Source: Phytopythium helicoides
Taxonomy: Eukaryota > Oomycota > Peronosporomycetes > Pythiales > Pythiaceae
Direction: 5' to 3'
NCBI GenBank assembly: GCA_024867545.1
Contig: JANFNE010000001.1
Span: forward strand, 248,001 to 312,000
Length of the DNA: 64,000 nucleotides
Below the pieces are notes generated by a model. It searched no databases. It was given only the letters and a program-made list of their open reading frames with translations, and was not told the DNA's origin. Positions 50,710 to 60,038 of this stretch are shown here, piece after piece. Each line of letters starts with the position of its first letter. The stretch's first letter is position 1. The position numbers and the translations under genes are program-made.

Positions 50710-51068
50710 AGCAAATTTCAATTCTGATCAAGGTCCCGGATAATTTAGCGGCCGGTCGGACATGCGCCCGAAGAAATTGCAATTATGACCAAGCACCGAG
50801 GCTATCAGGCGGGCGCTCCAGCGTCGGGGGGAAACTATTTACACTTCTGGCCAAAGCACCCATGGGTTGTCCGAGTGTCGCTGGTGTGGTGAAGCAAATT
50901 TCAATTCTGATCAAGGTCCCGGATAATTTAGCGGCCGGTCGGACATGCGCCCGAAGAAATTGCAATTATGACCAAGCACCGAGGCTATCAGGCGGGCGCT
51001 CCAGCGTCGGGGGGAAACTATTTACACTTCTGGCCAAAGCACCCATGGGTTGTCCGAGTGTCGCTGGG
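50703..51068 (+). repeat. 183-bp tandem duplication at the LTR 5' end
   Basis: The unit GTGGTGAAGCAAATTTC...GTCGCTG occurs at 50703-50885 and again at 50886-51068, apparently identical. The same doubling is in the 3' LTR (63315 and 63498), so the duplication was present before or copied during the last transposition. It makes up the beginning of U3, where promoter elements lie. Confidence 0.9.
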
Positions 51069-51073
51069 AGGCT

Positions 51074-51245
51074 TGGGTACACCAGCCGGTGGCGGGTATG
51101 TACCCTCAGACGGTGACGGTCGGCAGTGCCAGCAGACGGGTACACTGGCCGGTGGCGGGTGTGTACCCCAGACGGTGACGCCTAGGCAGTGCCCGTAGAT
51201 AGGTACACTGGACTGTGGACAAGCGTGTACCGCCGACTGTGACAA
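51074..51245 (+). repeat. Degenerate direct repeats in the LTR
   Basis: Three imperfect copies of a roughly 60-68-bp unit with the core GGTACAC(C/T)(A/G)G...GGTGGCGGGT(A/G)TGTACC(C)...AGACGGTGAC. The third copy is the most eroded. Each unit holds GTACAC and GTGTAC/TGTACC words that could pair or bind a factor. Confidence 0.6.
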
Positions 51246-51900
51246 GTGGCCTGTGGCGACAGTCTAGCTGGGTGAGTGGGCGGTGTTCAGAAGGTCGCCC
51301 AAGCTGCCCATACAAAGGCCAGTCAAACGGCCCAAGGGACAGATGAAGAGACACCGCTGCTGGTCGGACGCGACTGCTCAGCGGAAGTAGGATTTTTATA
51401 CTTGCATGTTGTATAGGAGACAGTAGGAAGATGATGAAGCTATAAAGTAACAAATACAGAGCGGAATTTTCCAAGTCCGACGCAAGCATCTGCGCAAGGT
51501 GAGTCGTGGGTGCGGGCTGGATATGACCGCCGGCTGCACCGACGCACATTGAGTGTCGTGGTTGCGCCCAAGGTCAGGCCAAGAGTTGGGAGTGCTTGGT
51601 GGCCCTGTGTGTGGGCCGAGCCGCCTTTAGTGCGGTGAAAGACCCTTCAGCTGAGGGATTTCGGTCCGTCAGCTGCCGTGTAGTGCCTAGTGCACGTCGT
51701 CAGCTTTCTAGCTGAGGGCACGGAGTGCGAGTGCAGCTCGCTGGCTTGCTCGTAGCCAGCGGAGCGGTGTGTGTGTTGCTTGTTGAACCCTGTTCATACG
51801 TGTGCAACCCGGCTTATAGGGAAAGAACCTTGCCAAAAGGGAACACAACGTGAGGGGGGTTCGATACGCCTGTATTTTTATTCAGTCACTATATCACAAC

Positions 51901-51916
51901 TGGTGCGCATGCCCGG
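51901..51916 (+). other. Candidate tRNA primer-binding site
   Basis: TGGTGCGCATGCCCGG starts two bases after the inferred LTR end; TGG complements the CCA tail of a tRNA. I could not assign the tRNA species. It overlaps the first gag ATG at 51909, so translation may begin at the next Met, 51972. Confidence 0.4.
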
Positions 51917-54155
51917 ATTGCGTTGTCGTGCGAACAGGTTCAGCAAGCAACTTACGAGTGAAGAGGAGAGGATGGTGAAGAGCTACTCGCGTGCGACTTC
52001 AGCCAAGTCGGCAGCTCGAGCGGTGACGACTGCGCGGGATGAAGACGAAGAGCTGGCGGAATTCGGCGATCAGGTCACTCCGGACCTGTTCGAGGAGAAG
52101 CCAGCAGCTGAAGAAGTGCGTGAGGAGCTGGAGGAGAGTGACCAAGATGAAGAAGAGGTGTTGGTGAGCAGCGGAAGGGCTGCTGGCGGTGCTAGGAGCG
52201 CTCCAGGGGCGCCAGCACGCGCGGCTGGAGGTGCTTCAGCCTCCGGGAGAATTTCCGCTGCTGCAAATTCCCCGTCGGATCCACCTGTCGACGTCCGTCT
52301 GGCGGAATTGTCGCTCGCGACCGAGTCGAAGCCGAAGGACTCGCCAGCAGCGGAAAAGACGCTGTTCCGCTTGGCGAAGCAGATGCGAAGTGCGCGGTGG
52401 ATGGGCTTATTCGATCCCGAATATGCCGTGAAGCCGTCTTGGGTATCCGCCTGGGAGAGTCTGTGGGAGCCACTGACGGTGGAAAACATCAGTCTGCTCG
52501 CCCTCCAGACGGAGAGACTGCTTCTGTCGCTGGGGATGCGGTGCAACGCTCGTCCCGACGTCGAAACGCTCGCCAAGTACGACTTCAAGGAGGTCCGAGA
52601 CCAAGTGAAGGAGTGGAAGCGGCGAATCGTCGAAGAACTTGGCTGGAGCGAGATGTCGGGACCCAGCGGAATCCCCCCACCGAGTGGGAAGTCCACGCAC
52701 CCGTCCCGGATGCCTGGAACCGACCAACAGAGGACTCCATCGACCGTATCGAAAAATTCCGCCAAGAAACCAGCAAGGAAGACGCTTACCTTCTCAGATG
52801 AAGATGAATATGACGAGTTGGAAGAGAAGAAGCGAGGGAAAACGCCGTTTCAGCTACCTTTCAAGGCGGAAATGGACAAGGAAGACGTTGAGATGGAGAG
52901 TATCGATGGAGACCGCGAAGATCCTTTTCAGGAAGTGCGAGAGGCCTTTTCAGCTCACCCAGGAGTCGGAACAGCGCAGACAATCCAGATACAAACGCAT
53001 ATTCCGCTGGACACCATCGCATTATTCTATGGTGATCGCGACCGCGGAGAGGAAGCCACGCAGTGGCTGAAGATGTTTGTCTACGCTATGAAAGGATCGA
53101 AGCGGCCGCAAGATCAGTGGGTCGACACGTTCGAATTGCGGCTGCGCAAAGGAGCTCTTGACTGGTTCCGCCAGCTATCGCCGAAGACGAAGAGGAAGTG
53201 GACGTTGCTGTGCGAGGCATTCCTCGAGTACTACTGCAAAAACGCCAGACAAACTCCTGCAGCCAGATATTACCAGGCTGCTCGTCGGACGAATGAACAC
53301 GTGCTCGACTATCTACTTCGGCTGAATGGATACGCCAAAGCGGCAAAGATCCGGATCAGCTCGTCCGACGGAGGAGCGGAACACGTCCGCCAATTTCTCA
53401 TGACTTGTGGAGACGACGAGCTGATGGATCGCTTTTATCCGCTCGGTATCACTCGAATTGACGATCTCGAGCGGATGATTCAAGAGAAATTACGCGGTGA
53501 GGAGCGGAAGAAAGCGCGGAGCTCAATGGGGCGTCGCCGACCAGAACGAGACAACGAACGTCGTCGCGACGAGCATCGAAACCCGCCAAGGATCAGTCTG
53601 GCGGAAGCAACAGAGAGTGAGTTAATTGACGCGCTAACAACGCGCCGAACTTCCAGCGGAAATCGTGTTTCAGCTAGTGCGAATCGCATCCCAGACCGTG
53701 GTCGCCGAGTACAGACATACTATGATGATGAATACGACGACGGAAGCTACTGGGACCACTGGGACCACGATGAACGACGAGCTGAAGAAGATGAGTACGA
53801 TTCGGATGGATATTTCGTCGATTCCGCTGAACAGGAGCCCAACAGACAGCCGCCACCTTCATATCAAGGGCGGCATCAAGTACCAGACGGACGTCGCATG
53901 GGGTACCCGCAATATCCGCCTCGCAACCGCGAGTCGCGAGAAGACTGGAGCCAAACGACCTGTGGAGCATGTGGGAGAATGGGACATCCGACCCATCGCT
54001 GTTTCCAGCGCTGCAAAATGTGCCTGCAGGTCCATCCAGCAGGGCAGTGCGAGAAGAACAAGCATCTCGAGCGCCTAATTAAGTTTGTCGGCAACAAATT
54101 CGACCCCAACACACTTCCCGACGACATCAAAGAGATCCACGAGTCTTTAAACTAG
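51909..54155 (+). CDS. gag: Gag polyprotein of the Gypsy element
   Basis: 748 aa from 51909 (or 727 aa from the ATG at 51972). The N-terminus is Ser/Ala/Glu-rich. A central retrotransposon-gag-type helical domain contains DTIALFYGDRDRGEEATQWL, WVDTFELRLRKGALDWFRQL and DYLLRLNGYAKAAKI. The C-terminus has one CCHC knuckle (CGACGRMGHPTHRC, C-x2-C-x4-H-x4-C) plus a second Cys-rich stretch (CKMCLQVHPAGQC). Role: virus-like particle and RNA packaging. It ends ...SLN-stop at TCT TTA AAC TAG, which contains a frameshift heptamer. No stops interrupt it. Confidence 0.92.
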   Translation: MPGLRCRANRFSKQLTSEEERMVKSYSRATSAKSAARAVTTARDEDEELAEFGDQVTPDLFEEKPAAEEVREELEESDQDEEEVLVSSGRAAGGARSAPGAPARAAGGASASGRISAAANSPSDPPVDVRLAELSLATESKPKDSPAAEKTLFRLAKQMRSARWMGLFDPEYAVKPSWVSAWESLWEPLTVENISLLALQTERLLLSLGMRCNARPDVETLAKYDFKEVRDQVKEWKRRIVEELGWSEMSGPSGIPPPSGKSTHPSRMPGTDQQRTPSTVSKNSAKKPARKTLTFSDEDEYDELEEKKRGKTPFQLPFKAEMDKEDVEMESIDGDREDPFQEVREAFSAHPGVGTAQTIQIQTHIPLDTIALFYGDRDRGEEATQWLKMFVYAMKGSKRPQDQWVDTFELRLRKGALDWFRQLSPKTKRKWTLLCEAFLEYYCKNARQTPAARYYQAARRTNEHVLDYLLRLNGYAKAAKIRISSSDGGAEHVRQFLMTCGDDELMDRFYPLGITRIDDLERMIQEKLRGEERKKARSSMGRRRPERDNERRRDEHRNPPRISLAEATESELIDALTTRRTSSGNRVSASANRIPDRGRRVQTYYDDEYDDGSYWDHWDHDERRAEEDEYDSDGYFVDSAEQEPNRQPPPSYQGRHQVPDGRRMGYPQYPPRNRESREDWSQTTCGACGRMGHPTHRCFQRCKMCLQVHPAGQCEKNKHLERLIKFVGNKFDPNTLPDDIKEIHESLN
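54146..54152 (+). promoter_or_regulatory. Programmed -1 frameshift slippery site T TTA AAC
   Basis: The heptamer is in the exact gag phase required (X XXY YYZ) and abuts the gag TAG at 54153. Pol is open in the -1 frame directly from CTA at 54152 (LAGPPAETGLG...). GC-rich sequence follows (GCCCGCCAGCTGAAACTGGGCTGGGC), with CCAG/CTGG pairing that could form a stimulatory hairpin or pseudoknot. The motif class is well established for -1 frameshifting; its use here is inferred. Confidence 0.85.
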
Positions 54156-57100
54156 CAGGCCCGCCAGCTGAAACTGGGCTGGGCTCAAACGGGCTGCCAC
54201 AGTTAGCCGAACCAACGCTGGATGCGAATTACATTTGCGCCTATGTGGGTTCGGCTGAATGGCTGCTAGCGGAAGACGAATTGGGACGAGAAGAAATGGA
54301 GATTGGGGAGCGAGATGTTGGAAGGAAGAGAGTAAGGTGGTGGGATTCGACAGCGGAAATCCCGACCAAGTGGCACGGAGCTGCATCCAGCCGTCAAGTG
54401 AGTGAGGACGACGCAGATGCGGCACAGTTGCTCCAGATGGAGCGGGTCCTGGAGCTGAAAGATGGAGAGCGCCGAGGATGGTGGGCCTCAAAGCGGTTCG
54501 ACAAACGGATCAGGATGAGAGCGCTGGTTAATGGCGCGGTGGATGACACTCGGCTGAAGATTCTGTTGGACACTGGAGCAAACGTCAGCATGATCAGCAA
54601 AAAGCTAGCGGAAAGACTCAACCTGTCCAAAGCTATGAGAAGGAATAAGGTCATCACGGTGCAAGGAATCAACGATAAGAGCGGCGTCGCTGGGGGACGC
54701 GTCCTGGTGAAGATTACCCTCGGCTGGAACACGGTGTACGTGTATGATCTGTGGGTGATGGATCACAACGCAGGAGTAGATGTGGTCCTTGGGACGGATT
54801 TCATGATTCCAGCCGGTGTACGGCTAGACATGTACAACCTGAAGGCGAAATTGCCAGATGAAGTGGTGATTCCGCTCGTGAAATCGGCAAATGCAGCCGA
54901 AGAGCCCGAGACGGGAGAAGAAGTGTTGTGTGTGCCGACAGAGCTGTTGACTATTGAACCAAGAGGCTTTAAGGACTACCGAGCACCGAAGAATCAGCCC
55001 GGAACGACAACCCATGAGCTTTGGGTGAAGCGCACAGAGAAGCTCGTCCCCACGGTTATTTCCGCTAGGTCAGGACGAGTGAAGAGTGTGAGATTAACGA
55101 ATGTCACCGACAGCGGGGTGTGCTGTCCACCGCGAGCGGAAATGGCTGTGTGGATTCCACGGGGGCGGATGCCTCAACAGGAAGGATATGTTCGAGTTCA
55201 TTCGCCAAAATATGTCGACTGGCAAGTGATAGCTTATTCAGCTGCGAAAGACAAGCAGCTATATCATGTGGAAAAGGAGATCTACGATCAATGGCTCGCT
55301 AAGCAACCACCTGTCGTCCCGAAGCCCGAGTATCCGTGGCCAAAAGCGATTCTTGGAAGGCCAACAGCTCGAGCGGAAACAGTAGACGCTCTGGCGAAAG
55401 TGCAAGATCCAGCGGAGCCTGTCTGCGCCGCTGCCTTTGCTGCGAACTCACCCGTGGAAGCGTCAGAGCTTTCAGCGGAAAATGAAGGAGCACCGGCCTT
55501 CACCCCGACCAGAGAGTGCTGGCGAGTGAAAGACTCCCTCAGCGAACTCGAAGCAACATACTGTTCAGCTACTGCCGCAGCAAGTGGCGAGAAGCCCCTC
55601 GATGTAGAACCAGGAGATACGTTCACCCGGGAAGGAGAGCCGATAATGATGGAGGACTATGCACACGAGCTCGCTTTCCTCCCCGAGGTAGACAATTCTG
55701 GACAGAATGAGCTGGACTTTACAGCGGAAAATGTGATCAATTCCGAGCTAACCGCAGAGCAACAAGCGCGGTTGGTAAGCTGTCTGGAGAAGCACAAAGC
55801 AATCCTAATTTCCAGCGGAAATGCGCTTCCACCGCCAGCTTATGGCGTAGTGTGCGATATAGATGTGGGGGATCACGCACCGATCAAGCAGAAGTCACGC
55901 AGGATTCCGCTGAAGCACATGAAGAAGTTGTACGAGCTGCTGAAAGGATTATTGAGTGCTGGGCTAATTGCGTTCTCAAGTAGCGAGTGGGCATCTCCAA
56001 TTGTGATCGTCATGAAGAAGAACAAGGTAGATATCAGGTTGTGCATCGACTACAAGATGGTCAATGCGGTCACAAAGATTTTGGAGTACGCTATGCCACT
56101 CGTGGACGACCTACTCACGGAGTTGCACAGCTACTTGTGGTTCTGCTCGCTTGATGCAGCGAGCGGATTCTGGGCTATCGTCATGTCCGCACGTGCGAGA
56201 CTGATATCGGCATTTGTTTGTCCCCTCGGACACTTTGAATGGCTCCGGATGCCATTCGGGCTGAAAAACGCGCCGATGATATACCAACGGATGATTGATA
56301 ATGCACTGTGGGGCTTTGTAAAGCCAGAGGAAGGTTGGGCCAAACGAGCGCGACGAGTTGCCCAAGCGGAAAAGCTAGCGGAAAACCCTGCTGAAGGAAG
56401 CGAAACAGTGAACGCAGTAGCTAATGACATTTTCAGCGAAGGAGCGCCTGAAGACTCAGTGCTAGTACCAGTGTTTGGCAGAAGATCATTCGTGGATGAC
56501 ATTTGTTTCGGTGCGAAGACAGCGGAAGAATGTCTGGACATTTTAGAGAGGCTGCTTGCAAGATTCGAAGAGTGCAGGATCAGTGTGAGCTTCACAAAGA
56601 GCTTATTCTGTAAGAACGAAGTCGACTTCTTGTCACACAAGGTCAGCGGAAATGGTCTGTCCGCCGACAGGAAGAAACTGGGACAGCTGAAAGATCTGCC
56701 ATTCCCCTCCACAAAAGGGGGCGTTCAAGCATTCCTGGGGGCGTTGAACTACTACAACCGGTTCATCCAGGACCTAGCAGTCTACGGAGCGGCACTCTAC
56801 CAGCTGAATGACGAGGATTTCCAGTCAGAAGAGCGACTGGGACCAGCCCGAGCGGCTTTCGAAATGCTCAAAGCAAAAGCTGCAGCCGCACCTGTGCTGA
56901 AGCACTTCCAACCAGACTTGGACGTCCATATAATGGTGTTTGCAAACAATTGGGCGCTCAGCGGAACTGTCATGCAGATGCACGATGGGGTTTTACACCC
57001 TGTGCGGTTCTGTGGTCGTGTGTTGAACGACGCAGAGACGAGATACCACCCAGCGGAAAGGGAGGTGCTGGCACTGCTTCGGGTGCTGAAAGTCTGCTAC

Positions 57101-59947
57101 GGACAGCTCGCTGGACGACCGATCACGGTGTACACGCGATTCTCCACGCTGGAATGGGTGTACAAGTCGAAGAATCTCTTTGGACGGACGGTTCAGTTTG
57201 CAGTGATGTTGGCCCCGTGGAGCCTGACGGTTAAGCGGGTGAAGGAGAAAGACACCAAGTTCGTTCAGCTGGTCCATGCATCGATTACACCGTTTATATC
57301 GCTGGAAGAATCGCTAGCGGAATTCACTCCGCCAAAGAGTTCAGCCGCGCCTGTTCCAATTGACCCGCAGCTGATGTATGCTCGACTTCCACGGTCGTAT
57401 GACGGATACGTGCTGACGTTCGATGGGTCGGCAAAGCCCGAGAAGAGTGGCGGGACAGGGGCGTCCTCCTGGATCATTTGGAAGTTACCAGAGTGGGAAA
57501 TTGAATCTGCTGCTTCCGCTCATCTCGACGCTGCAACTGTGAACGAAGCAGAATATATCGGTATGAATCGAGGAGTCAAAGAATGCTTATCAAGAGGAAT
57601 CCAAGAGCTCGTCATTGTGGGCGACTCGCGGCTAGCAATCCAGCAAGCCATGGGTGTCATTGCTTGCCACAAGGATTCGCTGAAAATCCACCTGCAAGAG
57701 CACAAACAGCTAGTAGCGCAGCTAAAACGAGTACGCTATCGACATGTGGCTCGCTCGTTCAACGCAGCAGCAGACTCGCTGGCTACTGAAGCGCTAACCA
57801 CGCAGACCGGGTGGGAAATCGTCAGCGAGCAGCGAAAAGATGGGCTGAAAGCACTCAATAGTGCGCATAAGGAGCTATACGCTGACGAAGACGACGAAAT
57901 GAAAGTGGAAGAGCATGCAGAGAAGCTCAAAGGAGCTGAACTACCAGCGGAAGAAGCGATGGCACAGCCCCAGCAACGAGATGGACCAGTGGAAGTCGAA
58001 CAACCGTCTGAAATTGTCGCGGCAATAACCAGGAGCCAATCACGGATCAGCGGAAAAGGTGAGGGGAGCCACCAGTATGGTGAATATGTCGAGGAGGCAC
58101 CGCATAACCCGGTGGAAAAGGCAAAGGGAGTAGCAAAGAGTCGCCTGCCGCCAGCGGAAGCACCAGACGAGCAAGAAGGAAGTAGATCCAACCCTCAGGA
58201 GCGGTCAGCGGAACAGCAGCTCAACGGCCTGACCCTTGCAGAGTCAGCGGAAACACTGCAGCATGCATTAGAGGAACGGCTAAAGCGCATAGCAGCAGCA
58301 CAAGATGAGGAATCAAGGTGGAATCTGCTCAAGAAATACCTGCTGGGCAACATCTGCGAGCTGAGCTACCGTGAAGCGAAAGACTGCTCAAAACTGGCCG
58401 ACAGATTTGTCGTAGATGACAAACAGTTGCTACATTACCTTGACAAAGGGAGGAAATGGTCAGTGGAGGAAGACCCTACACCTGAGCTGAAACTAGTCGT
58501 CCCGACCACCCTGATACCTGAAATACTTCAAACGTGTCATGAGAGCTACGAAGGCGGACACCAAGGAATCACTCGAACGTACCATCGCGTTCGACAGGAG
58601 TATTATTGGGTGGGATTGTACCGAGATGTCGTTGATCACGTGAGAGGGTGTGCTGATTGCAGCTCAAGCAAAGGAACACCACAGCTGAGTGGTTATTCCC
58701 CTGGAAACATCCTAGCGGAAAGACCGTTCCAGCTCGTGTCGATGGATTTTGTGATTCCGCTGCCTGAAACCAGCCGCGGGAACACCTCCTTGTTGCTTTT
58801 CCAATGCTCATTCACAGGATATGTAATCGCTAAACCCATGAGAGACTCAGGGGCGTTAGCTGTAGCGAAGGCATTCGAGGAGAAAGTGTTCCTTCAGTTC
58901 GGAGCTCCGAGCATGATTCGGTCAGATAGAGATGGAAGATTCATTGGCGAGGTTTTCAGCCACTTTAGAGACATGCTGGGGGCGCAAGCTCGAGCAACGC
59001 TGAGTTATCGGCCGCAAGCAAATGGACAGCAAGAGCGATCAGTTCAATCAGTGATCAAGACAGTACGCATCTATGCGGAAGATCCGCTACAGCGTGACTG
59101 GGATGATATTGCTGAGAAGGTGGTGTTTGCAATCAACACGTCGATGGACGCAACACGGAAGGACACACCATTCTTCTTGGTGCATGGCTGGGATCCCAAG
59201 AACACAATTGGTGCGATGCTATCTCTGTTCAAGGGCCGAGGTGATCAATCAGATGCAGCGAAATGGAGGCGAGAGATATGTCGACAGCACGGAGTAGCAC
59301 TGATCTTAGCCAAACAGTACCAAGCCAAAGAGAAAGCACGGCGAGCGGAATTGCACAATGCACAGCTCACTGAGGCTGAAATTCCAGCGGAAAACGGCGA
59401 ATCGGTTCACTCTGCTTTCGCAGAAGGTCGGCTGGTGTGGCTGTATATGGCTAGAGTTCGACCAGGTCTGGTCAAGAAGCTGGCCCACTTGTGGCATGGT
59501 CCTTTCAAAATTCTGCGACGGGTGGATGCGTTTGCTTTCGAGTTGGAGCTCCCGAACAAGAGCGGGTATAGGTTTCATCCAGTCGTCCACATTAGCCGGC
59601 TGAAATTGTACCGAGACTATCCAGAGAGACCTACCGTTCCGCTGGTAGATGGACTGGCGGAAACTGGCCGACTTGACTTTGATGAAGAACTGCTACCCGA
59701 AGACAGCTGGGAACGAACCTGTCGAGATGGAGAATTCGAAGTTGAAGCAATTCTGGAGGACCGGCTACCGCTTTCGACCCGAAGCGGCCGCCAACACCGC
59801 GAATTCTTGGTTAAATGGAAGGGGTACGAGGACCCGACGTGGGAACCGCTTTCGAATTTATCGTGTGGAGGTGTCTTGTACGATTACCTCCTTCAGCGGA
59901 AGCGAGACAACCGACTCCAGGTGGTGCAAGTTGCTGACGAAGACTAA
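54152..59947 (+). CDS. pol: Pol polyprotein: protease, reverse transcriptase, two RNase H domains, integrase, chromodomain
   Basis: 1931 codons after the shift, uninterrupted. Residue numbers count from 54245. Aspartic protease: ILLDTGANVSM, DTG at 109-111. RT: PIVIVMKKNKVDIRLCIDY, LDAASGFWAI, MPFGLKNAP, and catalytic FVDD with Asp 751-752. The first RNase H follows directly (VFANNWALSG, HPAEREVLALL). A complete second RNase H comes at about 1055-1200: FDGSAKPEKSGG with Asp 1060, EAEYIGM, GDSRLAIQ, then AADSLA. Integrase: HHCC zinc finger (HESYEGGHQ...CADC) and core D1501, D1561, E1597, an exact D-D35-E. A chromodomain (FLVKWKGYEDPTWEP) is at the C-terminus and would target insertion to modified chromatin. 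Confidence 0.95.
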   Translation, partial: LAGPPAETGLGSNGLPQLAEPTLDANYICAYVGSAEWLLAEDELGREEMEIGERDVGRKRVRWWDSTAEIPTKWHGAASSRQVSEDDADAAQLLQMERVLELKDGERRGWWASKRFDKRIRMRALVNGAVDDTRLKILLDTGANVSMISKKLAERLNLSKAMRRNKVITVQGINDKSGVAGGRVLVKITLGWNTVYVYDLWVMDHNAGVDVVLGTDFMIPAGVRLDMYNLKAKLPDEVVIPLVKSANAAEEPETGEEVLCVPTELLTIEPRGFKDYRAPKNQPGTTTHELWVKRTEKLVPTVISARSGRVKSVRLTNVTDSGVCCPPRAEMAVWIPRGRMPQQEGYVRVHSPKYVDWQVIAYSAAKDKQLYHVEKEIYDQWLAKQPPVVPKPEYPWPKAILGRPTARAETVDALAKVQDPAEPVCAAAFAANSPVEASELSAENEGAPAFTPTRECWRVKDSLSELEATYCSATAAASGEKPLDVEPGDTFTREGEPIMMEDYAHELAFLPEVDNSGQNELDFTAENVINSELTAEQQARLVSCLEKHKAILISSGNALPPPAYGVVCDIDVGDHAPIKQKSRRIPLKHMKKLYELLKGLLSAGLIAFSSSEWASPIVIVMKKNKVDIRLCIDYKMVNAVTKILEYAMPLVDDLLTELHSYLWFCSLDAASGFWAIVMSARARLISAFVCPLGHFEWLRMPFGLKNAPMIYQRMIDNALWGFVKPEEGWAKRARRVAQAEKLAENPAEGSETVNAVANDIFSEGAPEDSVLVPVFGRRSFVDDICFGAKTAEECLDILERLLARFEECRISVSFTKSLFCKNEVDFLSHKVSGNGLSADRKKLGQLKDLPFPSTKGGVQAFLGALNYYNRFIQDLAVYGAALYQLNDEDFQSEERLGPARAAFEMLKAKAAAAPVLKHFQPDLDVHIMVFANNWALSGTVMQMHDGVLHPVRFCGRVLNDAETRYHPAEREVLALLRVLKVCYGQLAGRPITVYTRFSTLEWVYKSKNLFGRTVQFAVMLAPWSLTVKRVKEKDTKFVQLVHASITPFISLEESLAEFTPPKSSAAPVPIDPQLMYARLPRSYDGYVLTFDGSAKPEKSGGTGASSWIIWKLPEWEIESAASAHLDAATVNEAEYIGMNRGVKECLSRGIQELVIVGDSRLAIQQAMGVIACHKDSLKIHLQEHKQLVAQLKRVRYRHVARSFNAAADSLATEALTTQTGWEIVSEQRKDGLKALNSAHKELYADEDDEMKVEEHAEKLKGAELPAEEAMAQPQQRDGPVEVEQPSEIVAAITRSQSRISGKGEGSHQYGEYVEEAPHNPVEKAKGVAKSRLPPAEAPDEQEGSRSNPQERSAEQQLNGLTLAESAETLQHALEERLKRIAAAQDEESRWNLLKKYLLGNICELSYREAKDCSKLADRFVVDDKQLLHYLDKGRKWSVEEDPTPELKLVVPTTLIPEILQTCHESYEGGHQGITRTYHRVRQEYYWVGLYRDVVDHVRGCADCSSSKGTPQLSGYSPGNILAERPFQLVSMDFVIPLPETSRGNTSLLLFQCSFTGYVIAKPMRDSGALAVAKAFEEKVFLQFGAPSMIRSDRDGRFIGEVFSHFRDMLGAQARATLSYRPQANGQQERSVQSVIKTVRIYAEDPLQRDWDDIAEKVVFAINTSMDATRKDTPFFLVHGWDPKNTIGAMLSLFKGRGDQSDAAKWRREICRQHGVALILAKQYQAKEKARRAELHNAQLTEAEIPAENGESVHSAFAEGRLVWLYMARVRPGLVKKLAHLWHGPFKILRRVDAFAFELELPNKSGYRFHPVVHISRLKLYRDYPERPTVPLVDGLAETGRLDFDEELLPEDSWERTCRDGEFEVEAILEDRLPLSTRSGRQHREFLVKWKGYEDPTWEPLSNLSCGGVLYDYLLQRKRDNRLQVVQVADED

Positions 59948-60038
59948 CAAGTGAAAGAAGACGCACCACCAAATGTATTAACTTGCGTATGCATTAACTC
60001 ATCCTACGACGTACGAGCGGAAACGAAGAAACGACCCC

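Larger units (their letters stand above)
50702..51898 (+). repeat. 5' long terminal repeat
   Basis: It starts TGTGGTGAAGC and probably ends at ATATCACA before AC-TGGTGCGC, giving about 1.2 kb with the TG...CA ends expected of an LTR. The start is fixed by the Fanzor junction and the 3' copy at 63314; the end is inferred from the TG...CA rule and a following primer-binding-like site. It contains an internal 183-bp tandem duplication and a set of degenerate GGTACAC-rich repeats. Confidence 0.85.

Noticed and set aside
50703..51116. Open frame encoding a tandemly repeated 60-residue peptide in the LTR
   Set aside because: It is created by the 183-bp duplication, recurs identically in the 3' LTR, and has no start context or family. 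LTR sequence, not a gene.
51074..51245. CRISPR-like repeat array
   Set aside because: The repeats are long, degenerate and adjacent, with no unique spacers, and they lie inside an LTR of a eukaryotic element.
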